Positions 52,644-60,609 of a DNA stretch of 64,000 nt are shown here, in pieces. Every line of letters starts with the position of its first letter. Positions within the stretch are counted from its first letter, which is position 1. The DNA comes from Methylotenera versatilis 7 (lineage in GTDB: Bacteria > Pseudomonadota > Gammaproteobacteria > Burkholderiales > Methylophilaceae). The DNA lies in assembly GCF_000799165.1 (NCBI RefSeq), contig NZ_JUGF01000002.1:1302001-1366000 (forward strand), given 5' to 3'. Under the pieces are notes generated by a model. It worked only from the letters and a program-made list of their open reading frames with translations, ran no database searches and was not told where the DNA came from. Position numbers and translations under genes: made by a program.

Positions 52644-53495
52644 TTAAGCGGCTAACATCGCGCCTTTAATCTTCTGCATCGCTTTCTGCTCGATCTGGCG
52701 AATACGCTCCGCAGAAACGCCAAACTCAGCAGCTAAATCATGCAAAGTAAGTGTTGCACTTTCCGTTAACCAGCGTGCTTCTAATACGCGGCGGCTACGG
52801 TCATCCAGGCTCATTAATGCTTTACTTAAGCTAGCGGATTGCAACTGCTCGGCTTGTTTGTTCGCCAAAAACTCTGATGGCTCTGGGCCTTCATCTTCTA
52901 AATAAGCAATCGGGCTAAAGCTTTCGTCGCCATCATCATCCGTGTGTGCATCTAATGAAATCTCTTGCCCATTCAGGCGATATTCCATCTCCATCACTTC
53001 TTCTGGTTTTACGTTGAGTTCAAGCGCGATACGATTCACTTCATCTGTATGCAGGCTATCAAAACCTTTTTTCATACTACGTAAATTAAAAAACAATTTA
53101 CGTTGCGCTTTAGTGGTCGCAGTTTTAACCAAACGCCAGTTGCGCACAATATACTCATTCATTTCGGCTTTAATCCAATGCATCGCAAAGGAAACCAAGC
53201 GCACACCACGATCCGGATCAAAGCGTTTAACCGCTTTCATCAGGCCGATATTGCCCTCTTGAATAAGGTCTGATTGTGGCAAACCATAACCTAAATAGCC
53301 ACGCGCAATACTAGCAACCAAACGCAAATGCGAAACAACTAATGTTTGCGCGGCGTCTAAATCGTTATTGTTTTTGAGCTTCGTGGCCAAATCATATTCT
53401 TCTTCTGCGCTCAATAGCGGAAAGGCCTTAATCGCACGCATGTACTGATCAAAGCTATCAAGAGATGAAATTGACGGTATTGTTAAAGCGTTTAT
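52644..53495 (-). CDS. rpoH: RNA polymerase heat-shock sigma factor (sigma-32)
   Basis: Sigma-32 of about 283 residues when read from 53495, close to 284 in E. coli. YGLPQSDLIQEGNIGLMKAV, WIKAEMNEYIVRNWR and AQRKLFFNLR are sigma-32 signatures; region 4 ends ERIRQIEQKAMQKI. The first ATG (53441) would remove 18 residues that align with the conserved N-terminus (SFDQYMRAIKAF vs E. coli LDSYIRAANAW). No ATG, GTG or TTG lies in frame upstream before the stop at 53508-53510, yet AAAGGAG lies seven bases before ATA at 53495. A non-AUG (AUA, or AUC at 53498) start is therefore likely. Confidence 0.9.
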   Translation of the reverse strand: MNALTIPSISSLDSFDQYMRAIKAFPLLSAEEEYDLATKLKNNNDLDAAQTLVVSHLRLVASIARGYLGYGLPQSDLIQEGNIGLMKAVKRFDPDRGVRLVSFAMHWIKAEMNEYIVRNWRLVKTATTKAQRKLFFNLRSMKKGFDSLHTDEVNRIALELNVKPEEVMEMEYRLNGQEISLDAHTDDDGDESFSPIAYLEDEGPEPSEFLANKQAEQLQSASLSKALMSLDDRSRRVLEARWLTESATLTLHDLAAEFGVSAERIRQIEQKAMQKIKGAMLAA

Positions 53496-53501
53496 GATAA
53501 A

Positions 53502-53509
53502 ACTCCTTT
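53502..53509 (-). promoter_or_regulatory. Ribosome-binding site that fixes an unusual rpoH start
   Basis: AAAGGAG on the minus strand, seven bases before the in-frame ATA at 53495-53493. It is about 60 bases before the first ATG, too far to serve that ATG. Confidence 0.65.
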
Positions 53510-53538
53510 AATCATTAAGTAATTACTGAAATAATATT

Positions 53539-53565
53539 TTAGCACTCTGGTTATGAGAGTGCTAG
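53539..53565. promoter_or_regulatory. CIRCE operator (HrcA site) upstream of rpoH
   Basis: TTAGCACTC, nine bases, then GAGTGCTAG: the CIRCE consensus with one change in the last base. It lies 44 bp before the rpoH start. HrcA repression of rpoH is established in betaproteobacteria by comparative genomics. hrcA itself is not in the window. Confidence 0.88.
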
Positions 53566-53781
53566 TGACGAAAAGTTTCAAAGTGTTAAGATTTTATTTT
53601 TTGACATTGAAAGTCGTGAACAATTAAGTATGTCGGCTAAATAACTGTAGCTGAATTGTAAATATATGTTTGATTAAATGTTTATCCCACGTTGCCCATT
53701 TAAGTTGTTTTTGTCCAACTTATCTTGCAGGAATACGTTCAAAACAAAGATTTATATCATTTCATCTACTATTGTATAAGT

Positions 53782-54390
53782 TTAGAGGAATGGCATTGCT
53801 AACTGCAGGTTTTGCATGCTACCCAGTATCACCAGCGTTGATATTACAAGAAATACCCAAGCGACCATTCCTGCCGTCAGCACCGCGCCGAACATGAGTA
53901 TGGCGCGGCCTTTCTCTTTCAGTCGAAATACTACTGGGATACCATAGTAAATCAGGCCAATTGCGGCCATCATGGCTATTGCCGTTACAATCAAGTTAAC
54001 CATCACGTTGGGGATGATTAGGAATATCGGAGCCATCCACAGTGGTGTCGGGGCCACTGCTGCGAGCATGAAGGCCTCATGGTAACTAGGCTGAAAATTT
54101 GCCACCTCCGCAAGTTGACGAATAATGATAGCCATCACTGGTACAACTATTAGTTCAATGACAAACAAAATGAAGGCAACCAATAACAACTTTTCATGTG
54201 ATAACGATAAAATTTGAACTAGTTGTCCGCCATGTATATTACCGGCAAGATACACCATCAGTGCTGGCAGCAGCGAAAACGGAACAACATGTGCCAAGTA
54301 AAGCTGGGGAATGGACGGTTTGCTATGTACCAGGCGACTCCAGCCTTTAACTGGTGTCGTGAATAACCAAAATAAAGTTAACGGGTTCAT
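53782..54390 (-). CDS. Yip1/DUF1282 family membrane protein
   Basis: A 202-residue membrane protein with five predicted helices: HVVPFSLLPALMVYLAGNI (about 34-52) near the start and GAVLTAGMVAWVFLVISTLV (about 173-192) at the end. An N-terminal FTTPVKGWSRL amphipathic segment is typical. Yip1-family proteins in bacteria have no clear function. The gene stands alone between rpoH and the oxidase cluster. Confidence 0.75.
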   Translation of the reverse strand: MNPLTLFWLFTTPVKGWSRLVHSKPSIPQLYLAHVVPFSLLPALMVYLAGNIHGGQLVQILSLSHEKLLLVAFILFVIELIVVPVMAIIIRQLAEVANFQPSYHEAFMLAAVAPTPLWMAPIFLIIPNVMVNLIVTAIAMMAAIGLIYYGIPVVFRLKEKGRAILMFGAVLTAGMVAWVFLVISTLVILGSMQNLQLAMPFL

Positions 54391-54639
54391 GATAATCCAC
54401 CCTTTCCGTAAAACTTAACACGGTAAACAGCCATGTAATATGTAAGCACTATCTAATTGATATTAGTTTACACTTTAAGTAAGATTAATATGCAGTTTTT
54501 GAACCTATCTACTAATATACTGTCGATAGAAAAAGGTTGTGTTAGTTGGAACAATAAAAAAAACTGAACACTAGGCCGTAATTGCTAAACGGCACCAAAT
54601 AGATAACACAGCACTTACCCTTGTAAAGCGAGGTGCATC

Positions 54640-55122
54640 ATGGTCGATATAAGCGGAACGACGTCACCTGTGCATTATTCAGTGACCGTCAGACCCAACT
54701 GTTCGCTGTCACCTGCGGGCACACTGCGTGTCTTTTCCGTTATTGCCTTAATTTCCCTGAGTTTTTCCTTAGTATTCGTGTTCATTGGTGCTTGGCCAGT
54801 ATTGTTTTTTGCTGGAGCTGAACTATTGACACTAGGTTATTGCTTTTATCATGTTTTGCTGCATGCTGGGGATTATGAGCAACTGATCATAGATGATGAC
54901 AAGGTTGTTGTCCAAATACATGAGCTGGGGCGGGACAGGTGTGTAAAGCTCAGTGGCTACTGGACCCGATTGGTGCTGGATTGTATGCCAGGCGGCTATT
55001 GCCGGTGGTTAGTATTACGATCAAGCGGGTGTGAAGTCGAGTTTGGTCGCCACATGACAAGTGATGAGCGTCTAAAACTGGCGCGTCAGTTACGACCTAT
55101 ACTGGGTGGGTTTATGACATGA
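54640..55122 (+). CDS. DUF2244 membrane protein of the oxidase cluster
   Basis: A 160-residue protein. Two close membrane helices (VFSVIALISLSFSLVFVFI about 32-50, WPVLFFAGAELLTLGYCFYH about 52-71) are followed by a cytosolic domain with SGCEVEFGRHMTSDERLKLA near the C-terminus, the DUF2244 pattern. AGGTG lies upstream of the ATG. It overlaps coxB by four bases. DUF2244 genes often travel with coxB, suggesting an assembly or regulatory role that is not established. Confidence 0.8.
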   Translation: MVDISGTTSPVHYSVTVRPNCSLSPAGTLRVFSVIALISLSFSLVFVFIGAWPVLFFAGAELLTLGYCFYHVLLHAGDYEQLIIDDDKVVVQIHELGRDRCVKLSGYWTRLVLDCMPGGYCRWLVLRSSGCEVEFGRHMTSDERLKLARQLRPILGGFMT

Positions 55123-56306
55123 AAAAACTTCCTCCCCAAGCCGTAATCTTAAGTTTGCTAACTGGTCAGGCGCAAGCGGCACTTAACTTTAATCTCCAAA
55201 GCCCCGTTACTCCAATCGCCCATCAGATTTATAACCTGCATACGCTTATCCTGCTAGTGTGTCTGCTAATTTTTTTTGTAGTGTTTGGCTTCATGTTTTA
55301 TGCACTTTTTAAGCATCGCAAGTCGACAGGCCATCAAGCATCGCATTTTCACCAGAATTTTCGTCTAGAAGTGATATGGACACTGATACCTTTTTTAATT
55401 TTGATCGGTATAGCCATTCCAACGACCAAAACAGTATTGGCGATGAAAAATGTCGAGCATTCAGACATGAATATCAAAGTCACTGGTCATCAATGGATGT
55501 GGGAATACGAGTACCTTGGTGAGGGTGTGCGTTACGTGAGCAATCTAGGTACACCGCGCGACCAAATCGACAACAAAGTGGTGAAAGGTGCGCATTACCT
55601 GCTGGAGGTTGATAGGCCACTGGTGGTGCCCACTGGAAAGAAAGTGCGTATTTTACTGACCTCTGCGGATGTCATTCACTCGTGGTGGTTACCGCAGTTC
55701 GGTGTTAAGCAGGACGCCATTCCTGGTTTTATTCATGAGGCATGGTTTCAGGTAGAAAAACCTGGTACCTATCGTGGCCAGTGTGCAGAATTGTGTGGTG
55801 TCGGTCACGGCTTCATGCCTATTGTCGTGGAAGCACTACCACCGGAACAATATGATGACTGGCTTAAAACCCAGAAAATCAGCCTAGCCGAAACTTCCAG
55901 TACAAGCAGCAAGACTTATACACTAGCGGAACTAACAATGCATGGCGAGAAAGTATATTTAAGCCGTTGCGCAGCCTGCCATCAAGCCAATGGGCAAGGT
56001 ATTGCAGGCATGTTCCCGCCACTGATTGATGGTGCGCCATTCAGTGCGGGTGCAGGGGTTACCACTCCTTTAGCTGAGCGTGGATTCTGGAAAGATGGCA
56101 AGGTGGTGCTAGGTAGCAAAGAGCGGCATTTGGATATTTTAATGAATGGTATCACAGGTACAGCCATGCAGCCGATGGCAGCGCAACTGTCTGACTTTGA
56201 CATTGCTGCCGTTGTTAGTTACGAACGCAATAGTTGGGGTAACAAGACTGGCGATACGATTCAGCCAGCTGAGGTCGCCGCGTTACGAAAAGGAGTAGCT
56301 AAATGA
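55119..56306 (+). CDS. coxB: Cytochrome c oxidase subunit II fused to cytochrome c (caa3 type)
   Basis: A 395-residue subunit II. A signal peptide and two membrane helices (about 40-63, 85-101) precede the CuA domain: His187, Cys222 and Cys226 in CAELC, His230 and Met233. A C-terminal cytochrome c domain carries the heme site CAACH (284-288), with distal Met in the AMQPMAA segment. It accepts electrons from cytochrome c and passes them to subunit I. It overlaps DUF2244 and coxA by four bases each. Confidence 0.96.
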   Translation: MKKLPPQAVILSLLTGQAQAALNFNLQSPVTPIAHQIYNLHTLILLVCLLIFFVVFGFMFYALFKHRKSTGHQASHFHQNFRLEVIWTLIPFLILIGIAIPTTKTVLAMKNVEHSDMNIKVTGHQWMWEYEYLGEGVRYVSNLGTPRDQIDNKVVKGAHYLLEVDRPLVVPTGKKVRILLTSADVIHSWWLPQFGVKQDAIPGFIHEAWFQVEKPGTYRGQCAELCGVGHGFMPIVVEALPPEQYDDWLKTQKISLAETSSTSSKTYTLAELTMHGEKVYLSRCAACHQANGQGIAGMFPPLIDGAPFSAGAGVTTPLAERGFWKDGKVVLGSKERHLDILMNGITGTAMQPMAAQLSDFDIAAVVSYERNSWGNKTGDTIQPAEVAALRKGVAK

Positions 56307-57874
56307 CAGCCATTGCATTAGATTCCCATGAACATGATCATCCTAGCGGTATTAGGCGCTGGTTAACGACTACTAACCACAAGGACATCGGCACGCTGTA
56401 TCTGTGCTTTAGTTTTGCCATGTTTCTGTTCGCAGGGGCGTTAGCGATGTTAGTCCGCACTGAGTTGTTTGAACCAGGACTGCAATTCTTTCAGCCTAAT
56501 TTGTTTAACCAGCTCACGACCATGCATGGTCTGATTATGATTTTTGGCGCCATCATGCCTGCTTTTGTCGGTTTTGCTAACTGGCAGATTCCGCTGATGA
56601 TTGGCGCACCAGACATGGCTTTCCCACGCCTTAATAATTGGAGTTTCTGGCTGTTGCCAATGGCAGCATTATTACTGCTTGGTTCGTTCTTAGTGCCGGG
56701 AGGTGCCGTAGCAGGTGGTTGGACCATGTACCCACCACTATATATTCAGGGTGGTATTGGCTACGATATGACCATCTTCGCCATACATATCATGGGGCTG
56801 TCGTCTATCATCGGCTCTATCAATATTATCACCACCATCCTCAATTTGCGGGCGCCTGGTATGATCATGATGAAAATCCCGATGTTCGTTTGGACTTGGT
56901 TAATCACTGCCTATCTGCTGGTCGCGGTAATGCCGGTACTGGCTTCGGCAGTGACGATGTTATTAACAGATCGTCACTTTGGTACCCATTTTTTCAATGC
57001 TGCAGGGGGCGGCGACCCTGTGATGTTTCAGCATATATTCTGGTTCTTCGGTCATCCTGAGGTTTATATTATGATCCTGCCGGCGTTCGGCATTCTATCC
57101 ACCATTATTCCGACCTTCTCGCGCAAGCCCTTGTTTGGCTACCACTCTATGGTGTATGCCACCGCTTCCATTGCTATCCTGTCGTTCGTGGTGTGGGCGC
57201 ATCATATGTTTACCGTGGGTATGCCTGCGGCTGGGCAGCTGTTCTTTATGTACACCACAATGCTGATTGCGGTGCCGACCGGTGTAAAAGTATTCAACTG
57301 GATTGCCACCATGTGGCAAGGCGCTATTTCTTTTGAAACACCTATGTTGTTTTCCGTAGCAGTTATCTGTCTGTTTACGATAGGAGGCTTCAGCGGGTTG
57401 GTGCTGGCGGTGGTGCCGGTGGATATTCAATTGCAAGATACCTATTACGTCGTGGCGCATTTCCACTATGTATTATTTTCTGGTGCGGCGATGTCTATCA
57501 TGGCTGGCGTGTACTATTGGTTACCAAAATGGACTGGACATATGTACAACGAAACGCTAGGGCAGTGGCATTTCTGGCTGACTGCTATAGCCTTTAACAT
57601 CACGTTCTTCCCCATGCATTTTACCGGACTGGCGGGAATGCCGCGCCGAGTGCCAGACTATGCTTTGCAGTTCGCAGAATTCAACATGATTTCCTCCATC
57701 GGCGCATTCGTGTTGGGGGCTAGTCAACTACTGTTTCTCTACATCGTAGTCAAATGTATTCGTGGAGGTATGCCAGCTGGTGAAAAACCTTGGGATGGAG
57801 CGGACACGTTGGAGTGGACGTTGCCTTCGCCAGTACCTTATCACACGTTTGAAACTGCACCGGTAATTAGATAA
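56303..57874 (+). CDS. coxA: Cytochrome c oxidase subunit I
   Basis: A 523-residue heme-copper oxidase subunit with 12 membrane helices. It has the D-channel TTNHKDIGTLYL, HPEVYIMILPAFG with His-Tyr and Glu, WAHHMFTVGMP (CuB histidines) and HFHYVLFSG (heme histidines). It is therefore a proton-pumping aa3-type A1-class enzyme. The overlap with coxB couples their translation. coxC follows 11 bp later with no ctaG between. Confidence 0.97.
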   Translation: MTAIALDSHEHDHPSGIRRWLTTTNHKDIGTLYLCFSFAMFLFAGALAMLVRTELFEPGLQFFQPNLFNQLTTMHGLIMIFGAIMPAFVGFANWQIPLMIGAPDMAFPRLNNWSFWLLPMAALLLLGSFLVPGGAVAGGWTMYPPLYIQGGIGYDMTIFAIHIMGLSSIIGSINIITTILNLRAPGMIMMKIPMFVWTWLITAYLLVAVMPVLASAVTMLLTDRHFGTHFFNAAGGGDPVMFQHIFWFFGHPEVYIMILPAFGILSTIIPTFSRKPLFGYHSMVYATASIAILSFVVWAHHMFTVGMPAAGQLFFMYTTMLIAVPTGVKVFNWIATMWQGAISFETPMLFSVAVICLFTIGGFSGLVLAVVPVDIQLQDTYYVVAHFHYVLFSGAAMSIMAGVYYWLPKWTGHMYNETLGQWHFWLTAIAFNITFFPMHFTGLAGMPRRVPDYALQFAEFNMISSIGAFVLGASQLLFLYIVVKCIRGGMPAGEKPWDGADTLEWTLPSPVPYHTFETAPVIR

Positions 57875-57885
57875 AGGGATATGTC

Positions 57886-58710
57886 ATGGATACCAGCCGA
57901 TATTATTTACCCGCTCCGTCCTGGTGGCCTATCGTAGGTTCAGTTGCCTTGTTGACTTTGGCTAGTGGTTTTTTGCTTCTGCTACAACGTATGCCTGCAG
58001 GTTCTTACCTGATGCTGGCCGGAGCGGTCATACTCGCAGTTATGCTGTTCGGATGGTTCGGTGCGGTGATTAGAGAGGGCATTGCAGGTAGATACAACGG
58101 CCAAGTGGACGTTTCTTATCGCTGGGGCATGAGCTGGTTTATCTTTTCCGAAGTCATGTTTTTTGCCGCCCTGTTCGGCGCACTGTTCTACGCACGTTAT
58201 TTCGCCGTACCCTGGCTGGGGCAGGCGTCACTGCTGTGGCCTGGCTACAACTCTACTTGGCCGACTGCCGGGCCGGGCTCACTTGCATCGTTTACTCCTA
58301 TGGCAGCATGGGGTATTCCCGCCATTAATACACTGATATTGCTTAGTTCTGGTGCGATTGTGACTTGGGCGCACTGGGGTCTTAAAAAAGATAACCGTCT
58401 GCAACTGAAAATCGGGCTGGCGCTCACCATTCTGTTGGGAGTGATATTTATTGCGCTACAGGCGTACGAATATTTCTTGGCCGACTTCAGTCTAAAGACT
58501 GGGATTTATGGCGCAACATTTTACATGCTGACTGGTTTTCATGGCGCTCATGTCACGCTAGGCGTCATTATGTTGGTCGTGATTTTAGGTCGTGTGATTG
58601 CCGGGCATTTTTCAGAAAAACGCCATTTTGCTTTTGAAGCAGTTTCCTGGTATTGGCACTTTGTAGACGTGGTCTGGTTGTTATTGTTTGTGTTTGTTTA
58701 TTGGCTTTAA
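57886..58710 (+). CDS. coxC: Cytochrome c oxidase subunit III
   Basis: A 274-residue subunit III with seven membrane helices. WGMSWFIFSEVMFFAALFGA (about 85-104), TGFHGAHVTLGV (about 219-230) and FEAVSWYWHFVDVVWLLLF (about 249-267) are signatures. GGGATATGTC precedes its ATG. The next gene lies 21 bp downstream. Confidence 0.96.
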   Translation: MDTSRYYLPAPSWWPIVGSVALLTLASGFLLLLQRMPAGSYLMLAGAVILAVMLFGWFGAVIREGIAGRYNGQVDVSYRWGMSWFIFSEVMFFAALFGALFYARYFAVPWLGQASLLWPGYNSTWPTAGPGSLASFTPMAAWGIPAINTLILLSSGAIVTWAHWGLKKDNRLQLKIGLALTILLGVIFIALQAYEYFLADFSLKTGIYGATFYMLTGFHGAHVTLGVIMLVVILGRVIAGHFSEKRHFAFEAVSWYWHFVDVVWLLLFVFVYWL

Positions 58711-58731
58711 GTCTGAATAAGGAGTATCAAA

Positions 58732-59256
58732 ATGAACCGTCGACTATATTTTATATTGCCTGATGTTGCTAGTGCACATTCAACGCTAGATGACCTATTA
58801 CTAGCGCGCATCAACGCCAAGCGTATTCATTTTCTTGCTAGGCCTGGCACAAGGATGGGCGATTTGCCCGGGGTGATTGCATCAGCGCGCTCCGCCCTGA
58901 TTAAAGACTGGGAGATTGGCGTTGGAGTAGGGGCATTGCTAGGACTGGTGTTGGGGTTGGTTGTAGTGAGTGTATCAGTATGGGGTCATACGCAACCATT
59001 GCCAATTTTTCTTACATTAGGAATATGTACATTGCTAGGTTTTATCGGTGGGGCGGTGTGGACTGCAGTGGTGGCCACCACGGTTCCCATCACGCACCTC
59101 AAGCCATTTGAAAAGAAAATTTCTGAAGGAAAAGTGTTGATGACGGTATTAGTGCCTTTTCATCGAGCTAATGAGATTCGAGCACTGGTGGAAAGAAAAC
59201 ATCCCGAAGCTGCTTATAGCGGCACTTGGCCTACTGACCACGTCATATTTCCATAA
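58732..59256 (+). CDS. Membrane protein after coxC (DUF1269-like)
   Basis: A 174-residue protein with an N-terminal domain (MNRRLYFILPDVASAHSTLD) of DUF1269 style, a glycine-rich membrane hairpin (GVGVGALLGLVLGLVVVSVS about 64-83, PLPIFLTLGICTLLGFIGGA about 90-109) and a short cytosolic tail. AAGGAG before its ATG gives a good start. It is the last gene of the oxidase operon and ends before a strong hairpin. The role is unknown. Confidence 0.7.
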   Translation: MNRRLYFILPDVASAHSTLDDLLLARINAKRIHFLARPGTRMGDLPGVIASARSALIKDWEIGVGVGALLGLVLGLVVVSVSVWGHTQPLPIFLTLGICTLLGFIGGAVWTAVVATTVPITHLKPFEKKISEGKVLMTVLVPFHRANEIRALVERKHPEAAYSGTWPTDHVIFP

Positions 59257-59272
59257 TCCTCAGTTTAGATAC

Positions 59273-59302
59273 AGCTATCAATCAGCTAACTGATTGATAG
59301 CT
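59273..59302. terminator. Terminator between the oxidase operon and tag
   Basis: A perfect 13-bp stem, AGCTATCAATCAG / CTGATTGATAGCT, with a CTAA loop between convergent genes. A long T-run is absent, so termination strength is uncertain. Confidence 0.7.
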
Positions 59303-59310
59303 TAATACAT

Positions 59311-59868
59311 TTATTGGCGACAGAAGCAATCTGCAGAATGATCATTCACAATACCAACTGCTTGCATCCAGGCATAGACAATTGTGGGGCCGACGAATTT
59401 GAATCCTCGGCGTTTCAATTCTTTTGATATTATTTCAGATAACGGTGTCATTGCTGGCATATTTGAACCGTCACCAACTATCACTTTTCCATTTGTGAAA
59501 GACCAACAGAAGTCGCTAAAGCTTTCTCCTTGTTTAATCATTTCACAATAAATCTTTGCGCCAGCTATAGTTGCTTCGATTTTGGCTCGCGCACGTATAA
59601 TTCCTGCATCATCCATTAAGCGTTTAATGTCATCTTCATTAAAACTAGCAACAGCCACTGGATTAAAGTCAGCAAAAGCCTTGCGGAATGCCTCTCGCTT
59701 ACGAAGTACCGTAATCCAAGAGAGTCCAGCCTGAAATCCCTCTAGCATTAGCATTTCCCACAGCATACGCGGGTCATGCTGTGGTCGTCCCCATTCTTCA
59801 TCGTGATATTTCTGCATGAGTTCGTTATTGGTTGCCCATACACAGCGATGGTTTTTAGTCAGGTTCAT
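59311..59868 (-). CDS. tag: DNA-3-methyladenine glycosylase I
   Basis: A repair glycosylase of about 185 residues. RCVWA near the start and DCFC at the end supply the zinc-binding Cys/His set. MLEGFQAGLSWITVLRKRE and GFKFVGPTIVYAWMQA match E. coli Tag closely. The ATG at 59868 is preferred; a TTG at 59889 would add seven residues. It removes 3-methyladenine from alkylated DNA. Confidence 0.95.
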   Translation of the reverse strand: MNLTKNHRCVWATNNELMQKYHDEEWGRPQHDPRMLWEMLMLEGFQAGLSWITVLRKREAFRKAFADFNPVAVASFNEDDIKRLMDDAGIIRARAKIEATIAGAKIYCEMIKQGESFSDFCWSFTNGKVIVGDGSNMPAMTPLSEIISKELKRRGFKFVGPTIVYAWMQAVGIVNDHSADCFCRQ

Positions 59869-60004
59869 TTCAATGTAAGCTTCTATCAAAATATCTACTT
59901 AAATTATACAGCGCATATTCTGTTTCAGAATTGCACCATGCTTTGAATAGTTTGTTGTGTTGCATAATGTCCAGTCTAAAACACATCCGCCAGTGCTATT
60001 TAAT

Positions 60005-60027
60005 AAGTTGCATTTTAAATGCAACTT
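60005..60027. promoter_or_regulatory. NsrR operator before nsrR
   Basis: A perfect palindrome of 11-bp arms, AAGTTGCATTT and AAATGCAACTT, around a T. It matches the NsrR consensus (ATGCATTT-N-AAATGCAT) and lies 17 bp before the nsrR start, suggesting autorepression. Confidence 0.88.
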
Positions 60028-60044
60028 ATATACACTCTTAAACG

Positions 60045-60515
60045 ATGCAACTCACTCAGTTTTCAGATATTGGCTTACGTCTCTTGATGTATCTTGCTCA
60101 CGAGCGCAGAGAAACGCCGGCAATTACCTTGGCAGAAGTGTCTAGTCAGTTTGCTATTCCAAGAAATCACCTGGCCAAAGTTGCGGGTAAACTGGTTAAA
60201 AACGGGTGGGTTGCCGCTATCAGAGGACGTTCAGGCGGATTGTGTCTGGCCGTAGAGCCAGCCGATATTAGTATTGGGCAAGTATTAAGAGTGCTTGAAG
60301 GTCATCAAGAAGTCATTGATTGTGAAAAGCTGAATTGCAGACTTAAAAATGGATGCGAATTAAGGTTGATACTTGCTGAAGCTTACGAGGCTTTTTTTAA
60401 TGTGCTTGATCGGCACACACTGGCAGATGTAACGCATGGATTAGCAACAAAACAGATTGTTAACATGCAGAAGAGTTTCATGGAAATATATTTGGATAAA
60501 TCCACAATCCATTAA
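60045..60515 (+). CDS. nsrR: NsrR, nitric-oxide-sensing Rrf2 repressor
   Basis: A 156-residue Rrf2-family regulator. The winged helix is at the N-terminus, and the [2Fe-2S] cysteines C93, C98 and C104 (spacing C-x4-C-x5-C) match NsrR. NO damages the cluster and relieves repression. The operator lies in its own promoter, and a second lies before hmp. The start is the ATG of QLTQFSDIGLRLL, conserved in the family. Confidence 0.95.
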   Translation: MQLTQFSDIGLRLLMYLAHERRETPAITLAEVSSQFAIPRNHLAKVAGKLVKNGWVAAIRGRSGGLCLAVEPADISIGQVLRVLEGHQEVIDCEKLNCRLKNGCELRLILAEAYEAFFNVLDRHTLADVTHGLATKQIVNMQKSFMEIYLDKSTIH

Positions 60516-60569
60516 TTAGAGCGGTCGAAAAATAGAGTGGTCGGAGTGCTGCTCTTTATTTTGATTTAA

Positions 60570-60592
60570 AAGTGGTATTTTAAATACATATT
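60570..60592. promoter_or_regulatory. NsrR operator before hmp
   Basis: The half-sites AAGTGGTATTT and AAATACATATT around a T resemble the operator at 60005, with several changes. It lies 18 bp before the hmp start. Confidence 0.72.
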
Positions 60593-60609
60593 AAAAAAAG
60601 GAGTGCTAA

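Noticed and set aside
53670-53897. Small plus-strand frame after rpoH's leader
   Set aside because: Overlaps the 3' end of the Yip1-family gene and has no ribosome-binding site or domain.
56638-57060. 140-residue frame inside coxA
   Set aside because: Out-of-frame shadow of a clear oxidase subunit; Tyr/His-rich composition is a codon artefact.
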